Source: Debaryomyces hansenii CBS767 (lineage: Eukaryota; Ascomycota; Pichiomycetes; Serinales; Debaryomycetaceae). From it: DNA of 64,000 nt. Under the pieces are notes generated by a model. It had not been told where the DNA came from. It saw only the letters and a list, made by a program, of their open reading frames with translations, and did not search any database. Each line of letters begins with the position of its first letter. Within the stretch, counting starts at the first letter, position 1. The translations under genes and the position numbers were made by a program. The stretch lies in assembly GCF_000006445.2 (NCBI RefSeq), contig NC_006045.2, positions 744,001-808,000 on the forward strand, written 5' to 3'. Positions 56,727 to 64,000 of the stretch are shown here, piece after piece.

Positions 56727-58286
56727 ATGGCCACAGTAATCCCTCCACCTTCTAAAAAACAGAAGAAAGAAGCACAGAAGGTCCGTGAAGTTGATATAGT
56801 TCCCGAAGATGTGCCTAATGTATTAATAAAATTCCAGGCCTCAGATACTGGAGAATCTATTGGAGGCTCAATAAGAGTTCCAGGAGGAATAACAGAAAAG
56901 CAATTGGAACAGTTATTGAACCAGCTTCATAGTGAGACAGACGATCCTGTCCCATATACGTTTGCATTATTGAATAAAAGTAACGAAGATGATAAGGAAG
57001 GAAACTTGGTTGACATTAAGGACAATTTATATTCTTCGGTTTTGAAACCACAGATCAAGACCACCGAAGATTTTATGACGTTAGTGTATACGCCCAGAGC
57101 TGTTTTTAAAGTCAAAGCAATAACGAGATCGAATGCAGCAATTGCAGGGCATGGGTCTACTATCTTATGTTGCCTGTTTGCTCCAAACGATTCAGGACGT
57201 ATGTGTTCTGGTGCTGGGGATTCCACCGCCAGAATTTGGGATTGTAATACTCAAACTCCAATGCATACATTGTCGGGACATTCTAACTGGGTATTGTGTG
57301 TTTCATACTCTCCATGTGGTTCTATGATTGCAACAGGTTCGATGGATAGTACTGTGCGATTATGGGATGCGGATCTGGGAAAACCACTTGGAAGTGCCTT
57401 ATCCAGTCATACCAAATGGATCTCGAGTTTAGCATGGGAACCTTTGCATTTAGTCCAACCCGGAAGTAAGCCAAGATTAGCATCTGGGTCGAAAGATGGC
57501 ACAGTGAAGGTCTGGGACACTACTAGAAGAGTTTGCTTATTAACCATGAGTGGACACACAAACGCCGTTTCATGTGTTAAATGGACTGGTTCTAATATTG
57601 TATACAGTGGTTCTCACGACAAAACTATTAAAGTCTGGGATATCCTGGCCGGCGGAAAATGTATTCAAACGTTAAAGAGTCATGCTCATTGGGTCAACCA
57701 CTTGTCGACTTCTACAGATTACGTTATACGTAAAGGGGCGTTTGACCACACGTCGACAAAATCGAAAACAAAGAATTTAACACCAGAAGAAATGCGTATG
57801 AAGGCTTTGGAACAATACGAAAAAGTTGCAAAATTGAATGGTGTCGTGAGTGAAAGAATAGTTACTGCCAGTGATGACTTCACTATGTACCTCTGGGAGC
57901 CATTGAAGTCGTCCAAGCCTATCTGCCGTATGACGGGACACCAAAAGCTTGTCAACCACGTTTCCTTTTCGCCCGATGGCCGTTATATCGTTTCCTGTTC
58001 TTTCGATAACTCAATCAAGATTTGGGACGGTATCAAAGGAACCTTTATCGGAACATTAAGAGGACATGTTGCACCTGTATACCAAAGTGCATGGTCCGCT
58101 GATAATAGACTTTTAGTTACTTGTTCCAAGGATACCACCTTAAAGGTTTGGGATATTAGAACTAGAAAGTTAAGTGTAGATTTACCAGGTCATGCTGACG
58201 AGGTTTATGCTGTCGACTGGAGTATGGATGGTAAAAGAGTTGCCAGTGGTGGAAAAGATAAGATGATCAGATTATGGTCTCATTGA
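56727..58286 (+). CDS. RSA4: WD-repeat ribosome assembly factor Rsa4
   Basis: 519-residue Rsa4 (NLE1), which binds pre-60S particles and is pulled by the AAA ATPase Rea1 to drive remodelling. The N-terminal ubiquitin-like domain (about residues 25-120) contains the MIDAS-interaction site family-wide; an eight-bladed WD40 propeller follows (about 140-519), with many GH...WD pairs such as GHGSTILCC, LSGHSNWVLCV and LPGHADEVYAVDW. A Lys-rich N-terminus (PSKKQKKEAQK) may direct nuclear import. CTG codons at 57375-57377 and 57645-57647 fit Ser better than Leu. Length equals S. cerevisiae Rsa4 (515 aa). Confidence 0.95.
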   Translation: MATVIPPPSKKQKKEAQKVREVDIVPEDVPNVLIKFQASDTGESIGGSIRVPGGITEKQLEQLLNQLHSETDDPVPYTFALLNKSNEDDKEGNLVDIKDNLYSSVLKPQIKTTEDFMTLVYTPRAVFKVKAITRSNAAIAGHGSTILCCLFAPNDSGRMCSGAGDSTARIWDCNTQTPMHTLSGHSNWVLCVSYSPCGSMIATGSMDSTVRLWDADLGKPLGSALSSHTKWISSLAWEPLHLVQPGSKPRLASGSKDGTVKVWDTTRRVCLLTMSGHTNAVSCVKWTGSNIVYSGSHDKTIKVWDILAGGKCIQTLKSHAHWVNHLSTSTDYVIRKGAFDHTSTKSKTKNLTPEEMRMKALEQYEKVAKLNGVVSERIVTASDDFTMYLWEPLKSSKPICRMTGHQKLVNHVSFSPDGRYIVSCSFDNSIKIWDGIKGTFIGTLRGHVAPVYQSAWSADNRLLVTCSKDTTLKVWDIRTRKLSVDLPGHADEVYAVDWSMDGKRVASGGKDKMIRLWSH

Positions 58287-58493
58287 TCGTTGTATATTAT
58301 CATAATAAATAGAGATTAGAAGTAGAGTTATAGCCTAACTAAATGCCATTTTGCAGCAGAGCCATTTTGTTATGTAATCAAATGACCAAAAGCGAGCATC
58401 CGACGAAACGCTTTCTATTGATTCGAACAGCTAAAGGGATCATTGAACTTCTTCTTTCAGTAGCTTCTTGATAAATCAGGCGTAAAGAACAAA

Positions 58494-61400
58494 ATGGCGA
58501 TTGTGAAAAGAGGTGTTCGTACTAAGAATAAACAACTGCAACAACCCTCTAAGAGCGGTATTAAAAAGGCCGAGTTTGATCTTCATAAGAAGAAGGAAGT
58601 CGGGGTTTCAGATTTGACATTACTTTCCAAAATTGCTGACGACGCAATCAATGATAACTTATACAAGCGTTTCATGAACAGTACCATATATACATATATT
58701 GGACATGTTTTAATTTCTGTAAATCCGTTTGAAGATTTAGGTATTTATACTCCGGAACATTTAAATAAATATAAGGGCAAAAACAGATTAGAGGTTCCAC
58801 CGCATGTTTTCGCCATTGCGGAATCAATGTACTATAATTTGAAATCTTATGGCGATAACCAATGTGTTATTATATCTGGTGAATCTGGTGCCGGTAAGAC
58901 TGAAGCAGCCAAACAGATCATGCAATATATTGCGAACGTTTCGGTTGACGATCAGGTCAGTGCGGGAGGAGACGGAGGCATCTCTAAAATCAAAGATATG
59001 GTGTTGGCTACTAATCCTTTATTGGAGTCATTTGGGTGTGCTAAGACATTGAGAAATAATAACTCATCTAGACATGGTAAATACCTCGAGATCTACTTTA
59101 ATCCATCTAACTACCAGCCAGTTTCAGCGCACATTACCAACTATCTTTTAGAAAAGCAAAGAGTTGTCTCTCAGATAACAAATGAACGTAATTTTCACAT
59201 TTTCTATCAATTCACCAAGCATTGCCCCCCACAATATCAACAGTCATTTGGAATTCAGGGGCCTGAAACTTATGTCTATACATCTGCAGCCAAATGTATA
59301 AATGTTGACGGTGTAGATGATTCAAAGGATCTTCAGGATACCTTGAGGGCTATGCAAGTCATCGGATTATCACAGGATGAGCAAGATAATATTTTCAGAA
59401 TGTTAGCACTGATCTTATGGGTCGGTAATGTTTCGTTTGTGGAGGATGACAACGGAAATGCTGCAGTTAGAGATGAAAGTGTGACTGCGTTTATAGCCTA
59501 TTTATTAGATGTTGATGCTGAAACGTTAAAGACATCCCTCATTCAAAGAGTAATGCAAACGTCACATGGTATGAGAAGAGGATCTACATATCATGTTCCC
59601 TTAAACATCGTCCAAGCTACATCCGTACGTGATGCATTGGCAAAGGGCATTTATAATAATCTTTTTGATTGGATTGTGGAAAGAGTGAATTTATCTTTAC
59701 AAGGTTCAGGGGCAGTTCAAGAAAAAAAATCAATTGGTATTTTAGATATTTATGGTTTTGAAATCTTTGAGCATAATTCCTTCGAACAAATTTGTATCAA
59801 CTATGTGAATGAAAAATTACAGCAGACTTTTATCCAATTAACTTTGAAGGCAGAACAAGATGAATATGTTCAAGAACAAATTAAATGGACACCAATAGAT
59901 TATTTCAACAATAAAGTTGTTTGTGATTTAATTGAAGCTTTGAGACCTCAACCAGGTTTGTTTGCTGCTTTGAATGATTCTGTTAAGACTGCTCATGCAG
60001 ATTCAGATGCGGCAGATCAGGTCTTTGCACAAAGATTGAGCATGGTGGGAGCCAATAATGCACATTTCGAGGACCGTAGAGGTAAATTCATTATCAAGCA
60101 TTATGCTGGTGACGTGACATATGACGTAGCTGGTATGACAGATAAGAACAAAGATTCGATGTTACGTGATTTGGTGGAAGTATTGTCCACATCCTCAAAT
60201 AGTTTCGTTAGTCAAGTTTTGTTTCCACCTGATCTACTTGCGGCATTAACGGACTCCAAGAAAAGACCAGAAACAGCGTCAGATAAGATCAAGAAAAGTG
60301 CGAACTTGTTAGTTGACACATTATCGCAATGCCAACCATCTTATATCAGAACAATCAAACCAAACCAAACAAAGAGACCTAAGGAATACGATAATAACCA
60401 AGTATTGCATCAAATTAAATACTTGGGTTTGAAAGAAAATGTTCGAATTAGAAGAGCAGGTTTTGCGTATCGTACGACTTTCGATAAATTTGTCCAAAGA
60501 TTTTATTTGTTGTCTCCTAAAACAGGTTATGCTGGAGATTATATTTGGCAAGGTGATGATGTAACAGCTGTTCATGAAATCTTAAGATCCTGTCATATTC
60601 CCGATTCGGAATATCAAATGGGTACTACAAAGGTTTTCATAAAAACGCCTGAGACATTATTCGCTTTAGAAGATATGAGAGATAAATACTGGCATAATAT
60701 GGCGGCTAGAATCCAAAGAGCTTGGAGACGCTATATAAAAAGAAAAGATGACGCAGCAAGATTGATTCAAAGTGCCTGGAAAAATAAAACTCACGGTAAT
60801 CAATTTGAACAATTGCGTGACTATGGGAATGGGTTATTACATGGTAGGAAAGAACGTCGTAGAATGTCCATGTTAGGGTCTCGTGCATTTATGGGTGATT
60901 ATTTGGGTTGTAAGTATAGTTCTGGTTTTGGTAGATTTATTATGAGTCAAGCAGGTATTTCAGATAGTGTCATTTTTTCTGCTAAAGGTGATATCTTATT
61001 ATCAAAATTTGGAAGATCATCTAAGAGACTATCAAGGATTTTCATATTGACTAAGAACAGTTTATATGTTATAGCTCAAACTTTAGTCCAGAACAGATTA
61101 CAGGTACAAAAGGAGTTTACAATCCCAGTAAGTGGAATAAATTACGTTGGATTATCTATTTATCAGGACAATTGGGTGGCTGTCTCTTTGCACTCGCCTA
61201 CTCCAACAACTCCTGATATTTTTATCAACTTAGATTTCAAAACTGAACTTGTTACCCACTTGAAGAAATGCAACCCTGGTTTGAATATTAAGATTGGACA
61301 AACAATTGAATATCAAAAGAAACCAGGAAAGTTTCATACGATTAAATTTATAGTAGGAAATACAGCTCCAGTAAATGGAGATTCCTACAAGTCAGGTACT

Positions 61401-62408
61401 GTTACGGTCAGACAAGGTTTACCTGGAAATAGTCAAAATCCAAAAAGACCTAGAGGAGCAGCAGGTAAAGTTGATTATAGCAAATATTATAACAGAGGCA
61501 GTAATATGAGATCTACATCGTCATACCAACCCCCAGCAGTATCAAAGGCCCCACAAAGTAGCAGACCTTCGTACATTCAGCCACCAGTTCAACAAACACA
61601 GCAACGAGTGGTTCCTCCGGTACAATCTCAACCCAAACCACAGGCCCAGAGATATGCTCCACCAGACACTCAACCACAGACCCAAAGACATGCTCCACCA
61701 GACACTCAACCACACGCACATCCCGAACAAGCAGCTCAAGCAGCCCAAGCGGCGTTTCATCATACAGCACCACAAGCGCAAAATACAACACAAAGAAAGG
61801 TACCACCTTCCGCTCCTGGTTCTTATGGCCAGCAAGCGCCAACACAAAAGCCCCTGGCCCCATCAAGACCAGCCAGGAAGACTGCCCCAGCACCACCAGC
61901 AAAGAAAAATGTTGCACCACCTCCACCACCCGCTGCAGCATCACCACCCCCAAAACCAAAGTTCCCAACTTACAAGGCAGCATATGATTTCCAAGGTACT
62001 GGAAGTGCTTCGGAGTTGCCAATTTCAAAAGAAACTATTGTCTTTATTACTCGTAAAGAAGATAATGGTTGGTGGCTAGCAAAGACCTTGGATGAAACTA
62101 AAGAAGGTTGGGTACCTGCCGCGTATGTCGTAGAATGTGATCCTCCTGCAAACTCACCAGCAGGAAATGCTAAGTCTCCTCCACCTCCTCCACCACAATT
62201 AAACTCAGCATCTCAAGCACAACAAAGCCAGCAACAAGCACAAGCCCCGAATGGCGCTGGCTTGAGTAACGGCTTAGCTGATGCTTTAAAAGCTAAGAAA
62301 AGTGAAGAGACTAACTTGGCTGGCTCCTTAGCAGATGCATTGAAAAAGAGAAAGGGTGCCACTGGTGACAGTGATGAAGAAGATGAAGAAGATGACGATG
62401 ATTGGTAA
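58494..62408 (+). CDS. MYO5: Class I myosin (Myo3/Myo5 type)
   Basis: 1304-residue long-tailed myosin I that drives endocytic actin patches and activates Arp2/3. Motor domain about residues 30-720: P-loop GESGAGKT (129-136), switch region [21 protein letters not shown], and the TEDS-rule Ser364 in RGSTYHVP, a PAK-type phosphorylation site. Two IQ motifs (about 735-770, [12 protein letters not shown] and IQSAWKNK) follow, then the TH1 lipid-binding tail (about 780-980), a Pro/Gln/Ala-rich TH2 region, an SH3 domain (about 1157-1215, with [12 protein letters not shown] and GWVPAAYV), and an acidic C-terminus ending DDDDW, which contacts Arp2/3. ARC35 of that complex is also here. S. cerevisiae has two such genes; MYO5 is used as the shared name. 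Confidence 0.94.
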   Translation: MAIVKRGVRTKNKQLQQPSKSGIKKAEFDLHKKKEVGVSDLTLLSKIADDAINDNLYKRFMNSTIYTYIGHVLISVNPFEDLGIYTPEHLNKYKGKNRLEVPPHVFAIAESMYYNLKSYGDNQCVIISGESGAGKTEAAKQIMQYIANVSVDDQVSAGGDGGISKIKDMVLATNPLLESFGCAKTLRNNNSSRHGKYLEIYFNPSNYQPVSAHITNYLLEKQRVVSQITNERNFHIFYQFTKHCPPQYQQSFGIQGPETYVYTSAAKCINVDGVDDSKDLQDTLRAMQVIGLSQDEQDNIFRMLALILWVGNVSFVEDDNGNAAVRDESVTAFIAYLLDVDAETLKTSLIQRVMQTSHGMRRGSTYHVPLNIVQATSVRDALAKGIYNNLFDWIVERVNLSLQGSGAVQEKKSIGILDIYGFEIFEHNSFEQICINYVNEKLQQTFIQLTLKAEQDEYVQEQIKWTPIDYFNNKVVCDLIEALRPQPGLFAALNDSVKTAHADSDAADQVFAQRLSMVGANNAHFEDRRGKFIIKHYAGDVTYDVAGMTDKNKDSMLRDLVEVLSTSSNSFVSQVLFPPDLLAALTDSKKRPETASDKIKKSANLLVDTLSQCQPSYIRTIKPNQTKRPKEYDNNQVLHQIKYLGLKENVRIRRAGFAYRTTFDKFVQRFYLLSPKTGYAGDYIWQGDDVTAVHEILRSCHIPDSEYQMGTTKVFIKTPETLFALEDMRDKYWHNMAARIQRAWRRYIKRKDDAARLIQSAWKNKTHGNQFEQLRDYGNGLLHGRKERRRMSMLGSRAFMGDYLGCKYSSGFGRFIMSQAGISDSVIFSAKGDILLSKFGRSSKRLSRIFILTKNSLYVIAQTLVQNRLQVQKEFTIPVSGINYVGLSIYQDNWVAVSLHSPTPTTPDIFINLDFKTELVTHLKKCNPGLNIKIGQTIEYQKKPGKFHTIKFIVGNTAPVNGDSYKSGTVTVRQGLPGNSQNPKRPRGAAGKVDYSKYYNRGSNMRSTSSYQPPAVSKAPQSSRPSYIQPPVQQTQQRVVPPVQSQPKPQAQRYAPPDTQPQTQRHAPPDTQPHAHPEQAAQAAQAAFHHTAPQAQNTTQRKVPPSAPGSYGQQAPTQKPLAPSRPARKTAPAPPAKKNVAPPPPPAAASPPPKPKFPTYKAAYDFQGTGSASELPISKETIVFITRKEDNGWWLAKTLDETKEGWVPAAYVVECDPPANSPAGNAKSPPPPPPQLNSASQAQQSQQQAQAPNGAGLSNGLADALKAKKSEETNLAGSLADALKKRKGATGDSDEEDEEDDDDW

Positions 62409-62637
62409 GTCATCTCTTCTTTACATTTCGACAATTTTATATTAAAGTATCAGATACAGTATATAATAAAATGACTTATTTCATAGACTATTGAATTCTG
62501 TAGTATGCGCACATGATCAATATGTATTTCACCGCAAAAAAAGAGGTTGACCTATTATCGATTGATAAGTGTAGAGATTTTCTAGACAATTATTGAAATT
62601 TGTTACAAATGAAAGGCTAAGAAGCTATTGAATCGGA

Positions 62638-64000
62638 ATGTCGAAAACAAAGAATAGGAATAGTTTATTATCCTCACATAACAGGACTTCTGTTTCTAAT
62701 AGTACCAAAGATGAGCTATTGGCTATGAAGTATGTAATGGATAAGCCTGCAATACCACTTTATCCCTTAAATGAACTAAGCAACTCTTCAGAATCCATTT
62801 CAGAACAAAACAGATACACATCTAATAGTTCCACAGATGAATTGACTTATCCTGACTTTAAACCATGGAAAGATACAACACACTTGCCTAAAGGTAAATC
62901 TGAAGTAGAAGTTGAAAAACTAAATAATGAAGCATACCTTAATAAGGGATACTTTGAAGGTCCCCTGGTTGCCAATGAATACTATTCTGCTAGGAATTTG
63001 ATTCAAGCATCATTATTTTCATCCAGCAGTAATTGCGACAAAGTTCTTAAAGAGTTATCGCAACATTTAGTCAACTCTTATAGAACAAGAAATGAGGTGA
63101 TTAATAAGATAAAGTATAACTCAAATAAATTCAAAATACCACCAAGAGTTACCTTGACAGCTCTGAAGAAAGAGGCGTGGCTTCGGGATCTAGCTAATCC
63201 GGATGAACCATTACTGAACATATCAAATAAATTGCCTCATGGGATTAAAAATAAGATGCTAGTTGATATTTTATGTAGCAAGAACATTCCTACTTCACGA
63301 GCATTATGGCTCACGAAATGTGTTCTATACAGTGAGTTATTGGTATTGAAAAAGAAATATCAATCAAGACTTCCTAACAATCCTCATCCGGTTGAAAATA
63401 CTACTTCTGAAACTTTTGAAACTCAGTGGCTACAAGAATGGACTCATCAATTGGTTGACTATTTCTATAAGTTTTCAAAGGATATGTGCAACATAACAAT
63501 ACAAGAGAAAAAGCAAGTGTATTTGACGAAGTTGAATTATCTATTAAATTATGTTCAAGCGCTATACATAGAATGTTTGTTAGACAAGAGTTTTTTTCTC
63601 ACATCTATTTTGAAGTTCTTAAAAGAAGGATTGCCTTTGGATCAGTCACATGTATCTGAGCTTCTTGCATTTTCAAGATCTGAAGGCGAAGAGTCATCTC
63701 TTGATAAATGGCTTGTTGACATAGACTTGAATTACGGACAAAGGTTGATTTCAATCACGTTGGTAAAAATGTTTTGGAAAGATATTTTAGAATTGGATTA
63801 TTTATCGAAAGAACTAAGCGAGCTTTTATTGCTCAACTATTATTTTATTGAGAGGATCCCAACTTACAATACGAAATCTAGCAACTATTCACATAAACAA
63901 AATCATACAGCAGCATTATCGCTGACCTTAAAGCTAAAGTTACTAAGCAGCATTTCTGACACTGTTAATTATTTATTCAAACATAATACAAATGTATTCA
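62638..64000 (+). CDS. SRB8: Mediator kinase-module subunit Med12, N-terminal part
   Basis: Open from an ATG at 62638 to the end of the window (454 codons), so the 3' end is missing. Srb8/Med12 is the part of the Mediator CDK8 kinase module that activates Cdk8-cyclin C and represses transcription. The recognised block is VTLTALKKEAWLRDLANP, followed by KLPHGIKNKMLVDILCSKN and IPTSRALWLTKCVLYSELLVLKKKY, which matches the Med12 N-terminal domain of fungal Srb8. The first ~60 residues are Ser/Asn-rich. I read the frame through to the edge and saw no stop. Confidence 0.92.
   Translation, partial: MSKTKNRNSLLSSHNRTSVSNSTKDELLAMKYVMDKPAIPLYPLNELSNSSESISEQNRYTSNSSTDELTYPDFKPWKDTTHLPKGKSEVEVEKLNNEAYLNKGYFEGPLVANEYYSARNLIQASLFSSSSNCDKVLKELSQHLVNSYRTRNEVINKIKYNSNKFKIPPRVTLTALKKEAWLRDLANPDEPLLNISNKLPHGIKNKMLVDILCSKNIPTSRALWLTKCVLYSELLVLKKKYQSRLPNNPHPVENTTSETFETQWLQEWTHQLVDYFYKFSKDMCNITIQEKKQVYLTKLNYLLNYVQALYIECLLDKSFFLTSILKFLKEGLPLDQSHVSELLAFSRSEGEESSLDKWLVDIDLNYGQRLISITLVKMFWKDILELDYLSKELSELLLLNYYFIERIPTYNTKSSNYSHKQNHTAALSLTLKLKLLSSISDTVNYLFKHNTNVF

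Overview
This window is nuclear chromosomal DNA from a budding yeast, most likely a Debaryomyces-like member of the CTG-Ser clade. The genome is AT-rich, genes are mostly intronless, intergenic gaps are short, and the two introns I could resolve carry textbook yeast signals (GTAAGT or GTATGT, TACTAAC, AAG or TAG). The protein set is ascomycete. The CTG codons I could check in well-conserved genes (type I myosin, RSA4) fall where a small or polar residue is expected, not a leucine, so CTG probably reads as serine. Genus is an inference; no ribosomal or mitochondrial marker lies in the window.

Layout: a cullin cut by the left edge (1-1209); QCR10 with an intron (1318-1649); divergent mitochondrial genes ACP1 and MRPS12 (2145-3247); ARC35 and PBS2 (3402-6950); a 2.2-kb gene-poor gap with unusually high GC (6951-9111); REV3 (9112-13878), an acid phosphatase, a short-chain reductase and a doubtful small ORF (13938-17426); PIS1 (17984-18661); APC5, RIX1 and intron-bearing VPH1 on the minus strand (18939-26586); IKI3/ELP1 and RAD59 converging (27189-31871); USO1, ABZ1 and PAT1 in tandem on the plus strand (32128-43501); an unrecognised coiled-coil protein (44063-45619); a second long gene-poor gap (45620-47492); ZAP1 and IMG2 (47493-50291); SSK2 (50455-54771); a degenerate RecA/Rad51-paralog-like protein (55018-56592); RSA4 and a type I myosin (56727-62408); and the 5' part of SRB8/MED12 running off the right edge (62638-64000).

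Functionally this is a mixed core-gene region. Two consecutive kinases of the high-osmolarity pathway, Ssk2 (MAPKKK) and Pbs2 (MAPKK), lie about 44 kb apart. Actin patch functions are represented by ARC35 and the myosin I. DNA repair is represented by REV3, RAD59 and the RecA-like protein; mitochondria by QCR10, ACP1, MRPS12 and IMG2. No tRNA, rRNA, transposon or CRISPR was found.

The items most worth follow-up are: an Arg replacing the HRD-motif His in SSK2; the RecA-fold-like protein without a P-loop; the two GC-elevated gene-free segments (7690-9060 and about 45840-46680); a reductase with a bacterial flavour; and the short first exon of VPH1.
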